A stretch of DNA of 64,000 nucleotides from Beijerinckiaceae bacterium (GTDB lineage: Bacteria > Pseudomonadota > Alphaproteobacteria > Rhizobiales > Beijerinckiaceae), in the NCBI GenBank assembly GCA_027532775.1, contig JAPZTO010000003.1, positions 248,001-312,000 on the forward strand, read 5' to 3'. This document shows positions 49,731 to 59,713 of this stretch, piece by piece. The notes beneath the pieces were generated by a model. It did not search any database. It was not told the DNA's origin and saw only the letters and a list, made by a program, of their open reading frames with translations. Each line of letters begins with the position of its first letter. Within the stretch, counting starts at the first letter, position 1. A program made the translations under genes and the position numbers.

Positions 49731-51661
49731 CCATCACCAACCGCAAGCCGGGCCAGCCCGAGAATTCGCCGGTCGAGCCGTTCAAGAAGGCCGTTGCCGG
49801 CGCCCTGCGCGCCATGGCGGGCAAGGACGAGATCGAGGTGCAGTTCGCGGCCGACCGGCCGAGCCTGGTCGATGCCGGCGAGGTGGTGCGCGCCCGGCTG
49901 CCGGAGCCGCCGCGCAAGCCGACCGCGCGCGATATTGCCATCCTGCGTGGCCATGCCGATTCCTATGCGCTCAAGCTCGCCTGCCATGACGAGAAGCTGC
50001 ATCGCCGCCTGATGCCGGAGGGGCTGGAGGCGCGGAAGGTGTTCGAGGCCGTCGAGCAGGCGCGCTGCGATGCGATCGGCTCGAACCGGATGATGGGGGT
50101 TGCGTCCAATCTCGATGCAATGCTGCAGGATCGCTACACCAAGGCCAACCTCGCCGATGTGAACGATCTTGCCAATGCACCGATCGAGGATGCGCTCGCC
50201 ATGATGGTGCGCGAGCGGCTGACCGGTGCGAAGCCGCCGGAAGCGGCGCGGCGGCTGACCGATCTCTGGCGGTCGGATATCGAGGACAAGGCCGGCAAGA
50301 CGCTCGATATGCTGTCCGGCAGCCTCGAGGACCAGCAGGCTTTCGCCAAGGTCGTGCAGCAGATCCTCGCCGGGCTCGGCATGGTCGAGGCGGATCCGCT
50401 CGGTTCGGATGACGAGGACCGGAACGACGACAAGCAGGATGATGACGGCGATCAGGATCCGCAGGAAGGCGAAAGTGGCGAGGCCGAGGAACAGGACGGG
50501 TTCGACCTCGAACAGACGGATGCCCTCCAGGACGATATGAGCGAGGGCGCGCAGGAAGCTGCCGATGCCCCGCCGGGTGATTTTCCGGACGAGAGCGAGA
50601 TGGCCGATGCCGAGGAGCCGGCCGAGGCCTCGCGCCCGCCGGTCTCTCGCGACTCGATGCGCGACGGGCCGGGCTACAAGGCTTACACGACGCGCTTCGA
50701 CGAGACGATCGCGGCCGAGGATCTCTGCGATGCCGAGGAACTCGACCGTCTCAGGGCCTATCTCGACAAGCAGCTCAATAACCTGCAGGGGGTTGTCGGC
50801 CGGCTGGCCAACCGTCTCCAGCGCCGGCTGCTTGCCCAGCAGAATCGCTCATGGGAATTTGACCTCGAGGAAGGCTCGCTTGATCCTTCTCGGCTGACCC
50901 GCGTGGTGATCGACGACATGCGCGGTTCTTTCGCGCCGCTGTCCTTCAAGCGCGAGAAGGATACGAATTTCCGCGACACGGTGGTGACGCTGCTGATCGA
51001 CAATTCCGGCTCGATGCGCGGGCGGCCGATCACCGTGGCGGCAACCTGCGCTGACATTCTCGCCCGCACGCTCGAGCGCTGCGGCGTCAAGGTCGAGATC
51101 CTCGGCTTCACGACCAAGGCCTGGAAGGGTGGGCAATCGCGCGAATACTGGCTGCAATCCGGCAAGCCGGCGAATCCCGGCCGCCTCAACGATTTGCGTC
51201 ACGTCATCTACAAGAGCGCGGATGCGCCGTGGCGGCGGGCGCGGCGCAATCTCGGGTTGATGATGCGCGAGGGGCTGCTCAAGGAAAACATCGACGGGGA
51301 GGCGCTGGACTGGGCGCATCAGCGCCTGCTGGCCCGGCGCGAGCAGCGCCGCATCCTGATGATGATTTCCGACGGGGCGCCGGTGGACGACACGACCCTG
51401 TCGGTCAATTCCGGGAATTACCTCGAGAAGCATTTGCGGCAGGTGATCGAGCAGATCGAGACGCGCTCGCCGGTCGAGCTGATCGCGATCGGCATCGGGC
51501 ATGATGTGACGCGCTATTACCGGCGGGCTGTGACCATCGTCGATGCCGAGGAACTGGGCGGGGTGATGACCGAGAAGCTGGCCGAGTTGTTCAGCGAGAA
51601 CGGTCCTGCTGCCGGCGCGGCCCCAACGCCAACCCGCCGGATGGCCGGAGCGCGGGCTTGA
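49727..51661 (+). CDS. cobT: cobaltochelatase subunit CobT
   Basis: A 644-residue partner of CobS. It has an N-terminal helical region with [20 protein letters not shown], a strongly acidic segment (about 221-300), and a C-terminal von Willebrand A domain whose metal-ion site is DNSGS (425-429), with TTK in the middle and ISDGAPVDD near the end. The CobS-CobT pair powers cobalt insertion by CobN. ATG 49727 overlaps the HAD stop (ATGA); a longer frame from 49550 is inside the HAD gene. The next gene overlaps its stop (TTGA). Confidence 0.96.
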   Translation: MTITNRKPGQPENSPVEPFKKAVAGALRAMAGKDEIEVQFAADRPSLVDAGEVVRARLPEPPRKPTARDIAILRGHADSYALKLACHDEKLHRRLMPEGLEARKVFEAVEQARCDAIGSNRMMGVASNLDAMLQDRYTKANLADVNDLANAPIEDALAMMVRERLTGAKPPEAARRLTDLWRSDIEDKAGKTLDMLSGSLEDQQAFAKVVQQILAGLGMVEADPLGSDDEDRNDDKQDDDGDQDPQEGESGEAEEQDGFDLEQTDALQDDMSEGAQEAADAPPGDFPDESEMADAEEPAEASRPPVSRDSMRDGPGYKAYTTRFDETIAAEDLCDAEELDRLRAYLDKQLNNLQGVVGRLANRLQRRLLAQQNRSWEFDLEEGSLDPSRLTRVVIDDMRGSFAPLSFKREKDTNFRDTVVTLLIDNSGSMRGRPITVAATCADILARTLERCGVKVEILGFTTKAWKGGQSREYWLQSGKPANPGRLNDLRHVIYKSADAPWRRARRNLGLMMREGLLKENIDGEALDWAHQRLLARREQRRILMMISDGAPVDDTTLSVNSGNYLEKHLRQVIEQIETRSPVELIAIGIGHDVTRYYRRAVTIVDAEELGGVMTEKLAELFSENGPAAGAAPTPTRRMAGARA

Positions 51662-52683
51662 TCTCCCGCCGTGCGGTTCTCGCAGGACTTGCGGGAACTG
51701 GCCTTGCGGGAGCTGGCCCTGTCGGCCCGGCCCTGGCCCTCGACCGTGAGGAGCCGCGCGCGCTCGCGATCGAGGCCGCACCCTTTGCCGGCTTTTCCGC
51801 CGGAGACCGCGACCGCCGGAAATTCGGCGCGCTGACTTTCCTCGGCGGGCTGGAACTCCGGTCCCGGGATCCGGAATTCGGGGGGCTTTCCGGACTTGTT
51901 CTTGATCCGAACGGCGAGCGCTTCGTCATCATCACGGATCACGGCCACTGGCTTTCCGGGCGGATCGTGCAGAGGGATGGCGTGCCGCTCGGCATCGAGG
52001 GCGCACGGATCGGCCCGCTTCGGGCGCCCGATGGCCGGCGGCTCAAGGATACACGCTATTTCGACTGTGAAAGCGTCTTCCGGCAGGGGCAGACGCTGTT
52101 CGTGGGTGTCGAGCGCGTGCACGACATCCTCCAGTTCGATCTCAATGCCGGCGGCGAACCGACCGGCCGGGCCCGGCTGTCTTCTGTTCCGGCCGAAATG
52201 AAGGGCCTGATGCCGAATGGCGGGATCGAGGCGCTCGGGCTTGTTCCGCAGGGGTCGGAATGGAGCGGGCACATGCTCGCGCTCGCCGAGAAGGAGGCGC
52301 GCGGCCAGGCGCCCGGGCAGATTCCCGGTTTCCTGATCGGGCCAAAGCCAGGCCGGGTCTGGCTGCGCCGGATCGGCGATTTCGACGTGACCGACCTGGC
52401 TTTCCTGCCCGATGGCGACCTGCTGGTTCTCGAGCGCCGCTTCGTGCCTCTTTTCGGGGTCGGGTTCCGGATCCGCCGCATCCCGCTGGCCATGATCCGC
52501 CCTGGCGCCGTGCTTGATGGACCGGCGCTGATCGTGGCTGACCTCTCCATGCAGATCGACAACATGGAAGCGCTTGCGGTTCACCGGACGCCGCAGGGGC
52601 GGACGATCCTCACGCTCGTTTCGGACAATAATTTTTCGCTCCTGCAGCGGAACCTGTTGCTGCGCTTCGCCCTGGACGGCTGA
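51658..52683 (+). CDS. esterase-like activity of phytase family protein, Tat-exported
   Basis: A 341-residue secreted protein. The N-terminus has a twin-arginine signal ([11 protein letters not shown], then a hydrophobic stretch ending ALALD). The body has beta-propeller-like strands typical of the esterase/phytase-like DUF family: [40 protein letters not shown], and DMEALAV-like segment [15 protein letters not shown]. The substrate is unknown. TTG 51658 overlaps the cobT stop (TTGA), so it is translationally tied to cobT, as in several related genomes. It converges on a HAD gene 7 nt away. Confidence 0.85.
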   Translation: MISRRAVLAGLAGTGLAGAGPVGPALALDREEPRALAIEAAPFAGFSAGDRDRRKFGALTFLGGLELRSRDPEFGGLSGLVLDPNGERFVIITDHGHWLSGRIVQRDGVPLGIEGARIGPLRAPDGRRLKDTRYFDCESVFRQGQTLFVGVERVHDILQFDLNAGGEPTGRARLSSVPAEMKGLMPNGGIEALGLVPQGSEWSGHMLALAEKEARGQAPGQIPGFLIGPKPGRVWLRRIGDFDVTDLAFLPDGDLLVLERRFVPLFGVGFRIRRIPLAMIRPGAVLDGPALIVADLSMQIDNMEALAVHRTPQGRTILTLVSDNNFSLLQRNLLLRFALDG

Positions 52684-52690
52684 CACGCCC

Positions 52691-53335
52691 TCAGGCGCGG
52701 GTGAGAAGGGCCTCGACCAGATCTTCGGCGCGGTGGATCAGAAGATCAGGCCCGGCGCCTGCAAGGCCCCGCTGACCGCCCAGACCCCATGTCACGGCGA
52801 CGGAGCGGGCGCCGATCTTCCGGGCGGCCTCGATATCCCGGATCTCGTCACCGATCACGGTGGTTCTTGCCGCGGGCAGCCCTGTCCCCTTCAGGACACG
52901 GCGCAGGTGGGCGGGCTTGCCGAAGAGGGAAGCACCGGCGGAGATCCGATGCACATGCGCAAGAGCCGGGCCCAGCTTGCCGCGGATGGCCGTTTCACTG
53001 TTCGAACTGACAATCCCGATGCGGCACCCGCCTGCGGAGAGCCTCGCCAGCAGGTCCGGCACCCACGGGAAAAGCGGCATGGCTGCATCATCCGCCAGAA
53101 CGCGCCGGCGCATATCGGCGGCGATGGCGGGCAGTTTCCAGACCGGAATGCCCAGCCGGCGCAGGATCATGCGGGGCGGCAGGTCACGCAGGATCTCGCC
53201 TTCTTCCGACGTGACGGCGCGAAACCTGTGGCGTTCGGCGACCGTATTGATCGTGCGGAAGAACCAGGGCGCCGTATCGACCAGCGTGCCGTCGAAATCG
53301 AAGAGGGCGAGGGAATCAAAGGAGGCAAGGGACAT
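52691..53335 (-). CDS. HAD family phosphatase (Gph/beta-phosphoglucomutase-like)
   Basis: A 214-residue HAD hydrolase with motif 1 ALFDFDGTLVDTAP (nucleophile Asp, acid/base Asp), a helical cap (about 20-80), motif 2 IVSSNSE, a lysine in GKPAHLRRVL, and motif 4 GDEIRDIEAARKIGA. It resembles phosphoglycolate phosphatase-like enzymes, substrate unknown. It is read away from a terminator that follows rpmB, and its own start is only 10 nt downstream of that hairpin; the ribosome-binding site is poor, which may mean low expression or read-through dependence. Confidence 0.88.
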   Translation of the reverse strand: MSLASFDSLALFDFDGTLVDTAPWFFRTINTVAERHRFRAVTSEEGEILRDLPPRMILRRLGIPVWKLPAIAADMRRRVLADDAAMPLFPWVPDLLARLSAGGCRIGIVSSNSETAIRGKLGPALAHVHRISAGASLFGKPAHLRRVLKGTGLPAARTTVIGDEIRDIEAARKIGARSVAVTWGLGGQRGLAGAGPDLLIHRAEDLVEALLTRA

Positions 53336-53346
53336 GGCGGAAGCAA

Positions 53347-53371
53347 TAAAAAAGGCGGCCGGAGCCGCCTT
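53347..53371 (-). terminator. Rho-independent terminator of rpmB
   Basis: On the reverse strand AAGGCGGC-TCCG-GCCGCCTT followed by TTTTATT. It lies 26 nt after the rpmB stop and just before the HAD gene. Confidence 0.9.
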
Positions 53372-53396
53372 GGTTTCGCGAAGCCGTCAAGCGCGC

Positions 53397-53681
53397 TCAG
53401 GCCGTGAGCTTCTTGGAGATCTCGCGCTTCAGATCGAGCGCGTTCGAGGACAGTTCGCCATCAGCAGCCTTCAGAAGGAACGCATCGAGACCGCCGCGAT
53501 GCTCGACCGAGCGCAGGCCATTGGCCGAGATGCGCAGCCGCACGGAACGGTTCAGCGCATCCGACTGCAGCGTCACATTGACGAGGTTCGGCAGGAAGCG
53601 GCGCTTCGTCTTCCGGTTCGAGTGGCTGACCTTGTGGCCGACCTGAACACCCTTGCCGGTCAATTCGCAAACACGAGACAT
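53397..53681 (-). CDS. rpmB: 50S ribosomal protein L28
   Basis: A 94-residue ribosomal protein with the family start [20 protein letters not shown], followed by [15 protein letters not shown] and the [16 protein letters not shown] segment. Alphaproteobacterial L28 has this longer form of about 95 residues. ATG 53681 is chosen because the frame from 53690 would add three residues not in the family. A strong promoter lies about 90 nt upstream. Confidence 0.97.
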   Translation of the reverse strand: MSRVCELTGKGVQVGHKVSHSNRKTKRRFLPNLVNVTLQSDALNRSVRLRISANGLRSVEHRGGLDAFLLKAADGELSSNALDLKREISKKLTA

Positions 53682-53768
53682 CGTTATCAACCTTCTTCGC
53701 CCGGAGCGCGATCTCCGGGGCCCTTCCGACCGGAGGGGCTGCGATCACGTGGAAAATCGGAAGCGGAG

Positions 53769-53797
53769 CCTATAGTCCAAGGAAGCCGGGCGGTCAA
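53769..53797 (-). promoter_or_regulatory. sigma70-type promoter of rpmB
   Basis: On the reverse strand TTGACC (53797-53792), a 17-nt spacer and TATAGG (53774-53769), close to consensus. The leader to ATG 53681 would be about 80 nt and contains a short GC-rich stem. Confidence 0.7.
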
Positions 53798-53932
53798 TCA
53801 TGGCGGTCGCGGTGCCACGAAAAAAGCAGGCAGCCCGGCCGATTCGCGCATTAGCAGAGGACTTGCCACGAATCAGCCATCGATTCACATGATAGAGAGA
53901 CCAACCATTTCAGGACAGGGATCGGGTTTCGA

Positions 53933-54760
53933 ATGGCAGGCATGTCGACTTGGGCCTCTCGAGGCCTGTCCCGGCTTCTGGCGATGACGGCGATGGCCAC
54001 CCTTCCTGCGGCCGCAGGCTCTGCCGTGGCCGCAGATATCGAGGCGCGCTATTCCATTACGCTTGCGGGGCTTTCGATCGGCAAGGCCAGCCTTTCCGCC
54101 CAGCTGAACGGCGCGGGCTATGTGCTCAATGTCAGTTCCGCGCTGACCGGCATTGTCGGGGCGGTCTCGCAAGGGCGCGGGGCCGCAACGGCGCGCGGAA
54201 ATGTTTCCGGCACAAGTGTTCTCACCAACGGCTTCTCGCTCTCCGCGACCAACGGAAAGGATACGCGGAAGATCCAGATCGCTGCTGCTTCCGGCTCGGT
54301 GCGGAATGTGACGATCGACCCGCCTTTCGTGGTCCAGCCGGATGATTCCACGCGGATTCCCCTCCGGGACAGCCACAAGGTCGGCGTGCTGGATCCCGTC
54401 AGCGCATTGATCATGCCGGTCCGCAGCGGCAATCCGATGGACAAGGCCAATTGCGACCGTCGCCTGCCGGTCTTTGATGGCAACCAGCGCTTCGATGTCG
54501 TGCTCAGCTATGCCGGCACACGCCAGGTGCGTAGCGAGGATGGTTATTCCGGCCCGGTACTGATCTGCACCGCGCGCTACATTCCGGTCGCCGGCCACCG
54601 CCCGGACCGCCGCGTGACCAAGTTCATGGCCGAGAACCGGAACATGGATGCCTGGCTCGCTCCGGTGAATGGCGGCAAGACGCTCATTCCCTATCGCATT
54701 TCGGTCAAGACGATGATCGGCACCACCGTCATCGAGGCCGAGACCTTCCGGCCGGACTAG
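53933..54760 (+). CDS. DUF3108 domain-containing secreted protein
   Basis: A 275-residue protein with a signal peptide (about 1-34, ending GSAVAADI). The rest is a single DUF3108-type beta-rich domain beginning EARYSITLAGLSIGKASLSA and including SALTGIVGAVSQGRG, DPVSALIMPVRSG and a C-terminal PVNGGKTLIPYRISVKTMIG. Two cysteines lie at ANCDRR and ILICTARY-like VLICTARY. The function is not known; the fold resembles periplasmic lipid-binding proteins. It stands between rpmB and a helicase, facing away from rpmB, as in many relatives. Confidence 0.85.
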   Translation: MAGMSTWASRGLSRLLAMTAMATLPAAAGSAVAADIEARYSITLAGLSIGKASLSAQLNGAGYVLNVSSALTGIVGAVSQGRGAATARGNVSGTSVLTNGFSLSATNGKDTRKIQIAAASGSVRNVTIDPPFVVQPDDSTRIPLRDSHKVGVLDPVSALIMPVRSGNPMDKANCDRRLPVFDGNQRFDVVLSYAGTRQVRSEDGYSGPVLICTARYIPVAGHRPDRRVTKFMAENRNMDAWLAPVNGGKTLIPYRISVKTMIGTTVIEAETFRPD

Positions 54761-55454
54761 CCCGTAGCCTCATAAGCCGGCGTCTTCCCCGAATCGGCCG
54801 CAGCCGGATCATCGGATTTTTTTGCGCCGCCTGCAGCCGCCTGCCCGGAGCTGCGGCAACGGCACTTCCCGTATTCCCCTGACCTGCCCCAAACCGGGAC
54901 GAGCCCGCCCGCCGATGCCGAATCCGCATGTGCGATGCCAGCTTTGGCGCCCGCCGCGGGACGGTGGAAACGCCAAGATGGTTCATCGAGCGAATCATTC
55001 TGTGCTGATTCGTCGATGCTTTGTTCCCGCCTTCGTCCAATCGTAAAGCCCCCGGCATGGCGGCGTAGGAACGTTCTTCATGAAGAATTAACCACGATTT
55101 TCATGTTTTCCGCTTGACCGGGAATCGCGCTGGACACTGGACGCGAGTCATGAGTGCCGGCGTCGGAATCGTTCCGCATCCGCCAGTTTCGCAAGATCTT
55201 GCGTCTTGTCTTGATGGCCGTGCTTCATCTTGTGATGGAACAAAACCAGACTCCTGTGCGGTCTCCGATTCGGCGCCGATTCGTTCCTTTCCTGTTCGAA
55301 GTCTTGCGGTGCAGGTGATTCGGAGCCGGGAACTGTGCCGATCACGCACAGAAATCGGCCCGGCACAGCTTGCCGGCCTGCTGGCCGTCGCCCACATAAA
55401 GGAATGCGGCGGGGCTGATTGCAGCCCGCCCTCGCGCCGGTCGTGGGGAAGACG
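54761..55454. other. 694-bp gap between DUF3108 gene and helicase, no gene recognised
   Basis: No forward or reverse frame here shows a known family; the best frames (a 109-residue reverse frame 54729-55058 and a 114-residue forward frame 55114-55458) have compositions like shadows. There is a T-run at 54819-54825 without a convincing stem and a 14-bp palindrome TTCTTCATGAAGAA at 55074-55087 near an AT-richer stretch. A small RNA or regulatory leader for the helicase is possible but unsupported. Confidence 0.6.
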
Positions 55455-58400
55455 ATGACCCTGACTTTCAGCCTCCCCGCGGAAGCCCGGAAACCGGGGT
55501 CGCCTCTTCGCGGGCGTGGTGTGACGGCTATTCTCGGGCCGACCAATACCGGCAAGACGCATCTCGCCATCGAACGGATGCTCGGCCATGACAGCGGGAT
55601 GATCGGGCTGCCGCTGCGCCTGCTGGCGCGCGAGGTCTATCAGCGCGTCGTCGAGAAGGTTGGCCCGGCGCAGGTGGCGCTGGTGACCGGCGAGGAGAAG
55701 ATCAAGCCGAAATCGCCGCGCTACTGGATCTCGACCGTCGAGGCCATGCCGCGCGATATCAGTGCCACTTTCGTTGCCATCGACGAAGTGCAGATGATCG
55801 CGGATTTCGAGCGCGGCCATGTCTTCACTGACGCGATGCTGCATCGCCGTGGCCGGGGCGAGACCCTGCTGCTCGGGGCTGCGACGGCGCAGCCGCTCAT
55901 CCAGCGGCTGCTGCCGGGCGTGACGGTGCAGACGCGCCCGCGCATGTCGCAGCTGAGCTTTGCCGGGGAGAAGAAGATCACCCGGCTGCCGGCGCGGTCC
56001 GCGATCATCGCCTTCTCGGCCGAGGAGGTCTATGCCATCGCCGAACTGGTCCGGCGCCAGCGTGGCGGGGCCGCCGTGGTGATGGGCTCGCTTTCGCCGC
56101 GTACGCGGAATGCGCAGGTGGCGATGTTCCAGGCGGGGGAGGTCGACCACATCATCGCTACCGATGCGATCGGGATGGGGCTCAATCTCGATATCGAGCA
56201 TGTCGCCTTTGCCGCCGACCGGAAATACGATGGCCGCCGGCACCGGCGCCTGTTCCCGGCCGAGCTGGCGCAGATCGCGGGCCGGGCGGGCCGCGCGACG
56301 CGGGACGGCACTTTCGGCACCACCGGCCGCTGCCCGGCCTTCGACGAGGATCTCGTCGAGGCGCTGGAGGCCCATCAGTTCGAGCCGATCGCGCTGGCGC
56401 AATGGCGGAACACCATGCTCGATTTTTCCAGCCTCGACCGGCTGGAAACCTCATTGCAGCGGTCCCCGGGGGATTCCAACCTTGTCCGGATCCGAAAAGC
56501 GGAAGACGAGACCACGCTGGAGATCGCGACGATGCGCCCGTTGGTCCGCGACCTCGCGACGGGCGAGGCGGCCGTGCGGCGCCTATGGGACCTCTGTCAA
56601 TTGCCGGATTACCGAAAGGTGTCGCCGCAAAGCCACGCCGACCTCGTCGTCTCGCTCTTTGAGCCGATCATGCGGCGCGGGGCCATCGATGCGGACTGGT
56701 TCGGCAAGGAAATCAAGGGCTGCGACCGGGTGGACGGCGATATCGACGCGCTGTCCTGGCGCCTGGCCCAGATCCGAACCTGGAGCTACTGCGCCAATCG
56801 TCCGGACTGGTTGCGTGATCCTTCTCATTGGCAGAACGTCACGCGCGCGCTAGAGGACAAGGTCTCCGATGCGCTGCACGAGCGATTGATGCAGCGTTTT
56901 GTCGACCGACGGACATCCGTGCTGATGCGCCGGCTGAAAGAGAATGCGATGCTTGAAACGGAAGTGAAGCCCACGGGAGAGGTTCTGGTCGAGGGGCAGC
57001 ATATCGGGCGCCTCGAAGGCTTCCGCTTTGCCCCCGATGCCTCGGCGGATACGCAGGAGGCGAAGACCCTCCGCGCGGCTGCGGTCAAGGCCCTGAGTTC
57101 CGAGCTGGAAACGCGTGCGACGCGCCTGTCGACGGCCAATGATGACCAGTTCCAGCTTTCGCTGGACGGGATCATCCGGCATGTCGGCGAGCCTGTCGCG
57201 GTGTTGCAGGCCGGTGCGCGCATCCTCGAGCCCCGCTTCCTGATCCTCGCGGATGAGGGCCTGACCGGCCTGCATCGCGAGCTTGTCGAGACGCGGATCG
57301 GCGCCTGGATCAAGGCGCATGTCCAGAAGCTGCTGGGGGCGCTGGTCGCGCTCGAGGCGCCGGAAAGCCTGTCCGGCATCGGCCGTGGTATCGCGTTCCA
57401 GGTGGCAGAACATCTCGGCGTGCTGGACCGGGCGCTGGTGGCCAATGATGTCCGCGCGCTCGACCAGAATGCGCGCGCCGAAATGCGCAAGCTCGGGTTG
57501 CGATTCGGGGCACATCATATCTTCGTGCCGGCGCTGATGAAGCCCGGCCCGCGCAGTCTTGCGGCGCAGCTCTATGCTCTGGCCAAGGGCGGAGATCCCT
57601 CCGCTTTGCGTGATGTCTCGCATCTCGCCTTTTCGGGGCGGACCTCGATTCCGGTCGATCCCAGCATCGACAAGGACCTCTACCGGATTGCCGGGTTCCG
57701 CGTCGCGGGCCCGCGGGCGATCCGCGTCGATATTCTCGAGCGCCTCGCCGACCTGATCCGGCCGGCGATTGCCTACCGGCCGGGCGTGACCGATGGGCCT
57801 CCGCCTGCCGGGGCAGCCGACGGGGACGGTTTTGTCGTGACCGGCGCCATGACCTCGCTTGTCGGCTGTGCCGGGGCCGAATTCGGCGAAATCCTGAAAT
57901 CGCTGGGCTATCGTCCCGAAATGCGGTCGGGGCCTGCCATTTCGGTCCCGCTGAAGATGTCGGCCGCGACCGTTCCGGCGGAAACGCCCGTCGGGGCTCC
58001 TGCGGACGGGGATGGAGCGGTTGTAGCCGAAGATGCACTGCCGGACCCGACAGAGCTGCCCGAACCGGAGACCGGCGAGACCGCAGAGGCGGCACCGTCT
58101 TCCGGGATAGACGAGATTGCTGCAACTTCGGACATCGCGGAGACAGCGGCGGTCGAAGTCGCACCGGTCGAAGTAACGCCGGCCGAAGCCGATGGGTCCG
58201 AGGTCGCTCCCGCGGAAACTGCCGCCCCCGCCGAGATCGAGATCTGGCGCGTTGCCCGCCCGGAACGCTCGCGGCAGGATCGGCCCCGCTTCAACCCGCG
58301 TGACCAGCGACGGCCCCGCCCGGGCCAGGCGGCTCCGGCCGAGGGTGCCCCGGCACAGTCGCGAGAGGATCAGCCGCGCCGCGATGACCGGAATCGTGCG

Positions 58401-58610
58401 GAGCGGAACAAGCGGTTCGATGCCTTCAAGCGCCAGGACAAGGCTGCCGGCCCGGAGGGGCGTGGTCCACGCCCCGAGCGGCCACGGCCCGGCCGCGATG
58501 CCATGCCCCGACCGCCGGAAAGGAAGCCGCAGGTCGAGAAACAGCCGGATCCGGATTCACCCTTCGCCAAGCTGGCCGCCCTCAAGGCTCAGCTCGAAGG
58601 CAAGTCCTGA
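55455..58610 (+). CDS. SUV3-like DExD/H-box helicase with disordered basic C-terminus
   Basis: A protein of about 1051 residues from ATG 55455. The helicase core (about 1-450) has Walker A GPTNTGKT (28-35), the DEVQ box in FVAIDEVQMIADFERGH, SLSPRTRNAQVAMF, and IAGRAGRATRDGTFG. A middle region (about 450-800) follows the SUV3-like layout. The last 200 residues are low complexity: acidic/Ala-Pro stretches, then Arg/Pro-rich RPERSRQDRPRFNPRD and more basic repeats. SUV3-type helicases unwind structured RNA with exoribonucleases; the basic tail could bind RNA. An S4-domain gene follows after 9 nt. TTG 55419 is a possible upstream start but unlikely. Confidence 0.9.
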   Translation: MTLTFSLPAEARKPGSPLRGRGVTAILGPTNTGKTHLAIERMLGHDSGMIGLPLRLLAREVYQRVVEKVGPAQVALVTGEEKIKPKSPRYWISTVEAMPRDISATFVAIDEVQMIADFERGHVFTDAMLHRRGRGETLLLGAATAQPLIQRLLPGVTVQTRPRMSQLSFAGEKKITRLPARSAIIAFSAEEVYAIAELVRRQRGGAAVVMGSLSPRTRNAQVAMFQAGEVDHIIATDAIGMGLNLDIEHVAFAADRKYDGRRHRRLFPAELAQIAGRAGRATRDGTFGTTGRCPAFDEDLVEALEAHQFEPIALAQWRNTMLDFSSLDRLETSLQRSPGDSNLVRIRKAEDETTLEIATMRPLVRDLATGEAAVRRLWDLCQLPDYRKVSPQSHADLVVSLFEPIMRRGAIDADWFGKEIKGCDRVDGDIDALSWRLAQIRTWSYCANRPDWLRDPSHWQNVTRALEDKVSDALHERLMQRFVDRRTSVLMRRLKENAMLETEVKPTGEVLVEGQHIGRLEGFRFAPDASADTQEAKTLRAAAVKALSSELETRATRLSTANDDQFQLSLDGIIRHVGEPVAVLQAGARILEPRFLILADEGLTGLHRELVETRIGAWIKAHVQKLLGALVALEAPESLSGIGRGIAFQVAEHLGVLDRALVANDVRALDQNARAEMRKLGLRFGAHHIFVPALMKPGPRSLAAQLYALAKGGDPSALRDVSHLAFSGRTSIPVDPSIDKDLYRIAGFRVAGPRAIRVDILERLADLIRPAIAYRPGVTDGPPPAGAADGDGFVVTGAMTSLVGCAGAEFGEILKSLGYRPEMRSGPAISVPLKMSAATVPAETPVGAPADGDGAVVAEDALPDPTELPEPETGETAEAAPSSGIDEIAATSDIAETAAVEVAPVEVTPAEADGSEVAPAETAAPAEIEIWRVARPERSRQDRPRFNPRDQRRPRPGQAAPAEGAPAQSREDQPRRDDRNRAERNKRFDAFKRQDKAAGPEGRGPRPERPRPGRDAMPRPPERKPQVEKQPDPDSPFAKLAALKAQLEGKS

Positions 58611-58619
58611 CAGGATCCA

Positions 58620-58928
58620 ATGGCGCGCGGTAGCCGGCCTTCCGATTCGGAGGAAGCGGCGGAGGCCGATGATCTCCGGCTCGACCGCTGGATCTGGTTC
58701 GCGCGGTTCCAGCGCTCGCGCGAAGCTTGTGCCGATCTTGTCCGCGCGGGCCGGGTGCGGCTCAACGGCCGGCGCGTCCAGAGACCGGGCGCGGCAGTGG
58801 CGCCGGGCGATATCCTGACGCTCGCGCTGCCCGGGCGGACGATCGTCGTCGAGGTGCTGGCCTTGGCCGAACGGCGCGGCGGCGCGGAAGACGCCACCCG
58901 TCTCTACCGGGTCGTCGAGACCCCGTGA
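58620..58928 (+). CDS. RNA-binding S4 domain protein (HslR-like)
   Basis: A 102-residue basic protein with one S4 domain: LRLDRWIWFARFQRSREACA with DLVRAGRVRLNGRRVQ and the VAPGDILTLALPGRTIVVEV strand pair. It resembles HslR, which binds stalled 50S subunits with peptidyl-tRNA, although a ribosome role here is inferred from the family. It lies 9 nt after the helicase and is surely co-transcribed, making an RNA-handling pair. It is followed by 109 nt before fdxA. Confidence 0.93.
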   Translation: MARGSRPSDSEEAAEADDLRLDRWIWFARFQRSREACADLVRAGRVRLNGRRVQRPGAAVAPGDILTLALPGRTIVVEVLALAERRGGAEDATRLYRVVETP

Positions 58929-59037
58929 TTGTGCAGCCGCAACATCCCTTCGCTTGCATGCGGGTCAAATCCGATCTAGCGAAGGGCGAAACCGTTGATA
59001 TGGCGCCCGCCGCCATTCCGTATGGCAGGAGAGACCG

Positions 59038-59376
59038 ATGACCTATGTGGTCACCGACAATTGCATTCGCTGCAAATACATGGATTGCGTGGAAGTCTGC
59101 CCCGTGGACTGTTTCTACGAAGGCGAGAACATGCTCGTCATCCATCCCGACGAGTGCATCGATTGCGGCGTCTGCGAGCCCGAATGCCCGGCCGAAGCCA
59201 TCAAGCCGGATACCGAGCCGGGCCTCGAGAGCTGGCTGAAGGTCAATGCGGAATTCGCCAAGACCTGGCCGAACATCACGATCAAGCGCGAGGCGCCGGC
59301 CGATTCCAAGGAATTCGACGGCAAGTCGAACAAGTTCGAGACCTATTTCTCACCCAAGCCCGGCCAGGGCGACTGA
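59038..59376 (+). CDS. fdxA: ferredoxin FdxA, 7Fe-8S type
   Basis: A 112-residue bacterial ferredoxin. The first cluster region is [18 protein letters not shown] with Cys9, 12, 17, 21 and 25, and the second is [15 protein letters not shown] with Cys40, 43, 46 and 50. In this family the sites form a [3Fe-4S] and a [4Fe-4S] cluster. The C-terminal extension (about 60-112, including [10 protein letters not shown]) is usual for FdxA. It probably carries electrons for unknown oxidoreductases. The upstream gap holds no clear promoter. A 337-bp gap follows. Confidence 0.97.
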   Translation: MTYVVTDNCIRCKYMDCVEVCPVDCFYEGENMLVIHPDECIDCGVCEPECPAEAIKPDTEPGLESWLKVNAEFAKTWPNITIKREAPADSKEFDGKSNKFETYFSPKPGQGD

Positions 59377-59713
59377 TCGGCCATCGCCGTTAACCTTCCG
59401 ACTGCCCCGGCCGGAACGGGGAAGCGGGAGTTTTTGATTTTCGACTGGAATCGTGATAGGGTCTTTTCCAACAGTCGAAACAGGTGGCCGCTTCCTTGCG
59501 CCTAGCTTCCCATTGACGTGACCTTTTCTTGGCCTGCACGCGAGCCGCGCGCGGGCCAAACACGTTTCTTGGGCAGTTCCGGGCAAGGTACCCCGTCTTT
59601 TCCGCTGAATGTGTTCAGGCAAACCGGCAGGGTATGCCTGATCTGAGCGTGGCACAGGCTGCCACAATTCGCGCGCAGGTTGCAGCAGCCCGCGCGCGAT
59701 AGTGAGGGACATG
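59377..59713. other. gap between fdxA and carD: carD promoter and long leader
   Basis: It holds no gene I recognise. A promoter candidate is at 59434-59462, which would give a carD leader of about 245 nt. A stem CCCCG/CGGGG follows fdxA but without a directly adjacent T-run (the T-run is 10 nt later). Confidence 0.5.
59434..59462 (+). promoter_or_regulatory. possible promoter of carD
   Basis: TTGATT (59434-59439), a 17-nt spacer and TAGGGT (59457-59462). The -10 is poor, so the call is tentative. Confidence 0.35.

Noticed and set aside
47607-51661. MoxR-VWA type defence or chaperone pair
   Set aside because: The AAA+ and VWA proteins match CobS and CobT in length and motifs; they are cobalt chelatase subunits, not a new system.
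54729-55058. 109-codon reverse frame after the DUF3108 gene
   Set aside because: It overlaps the 3' end of a real gene and the peptide is Arg-rich with no fold-like pattern.
55114-55458. 114-codon forward frame in the gap before the helicase
   Set aside because: The composition is Ser/Arg-rich with no family resemblance, and it runs into the helicase start out of frame.
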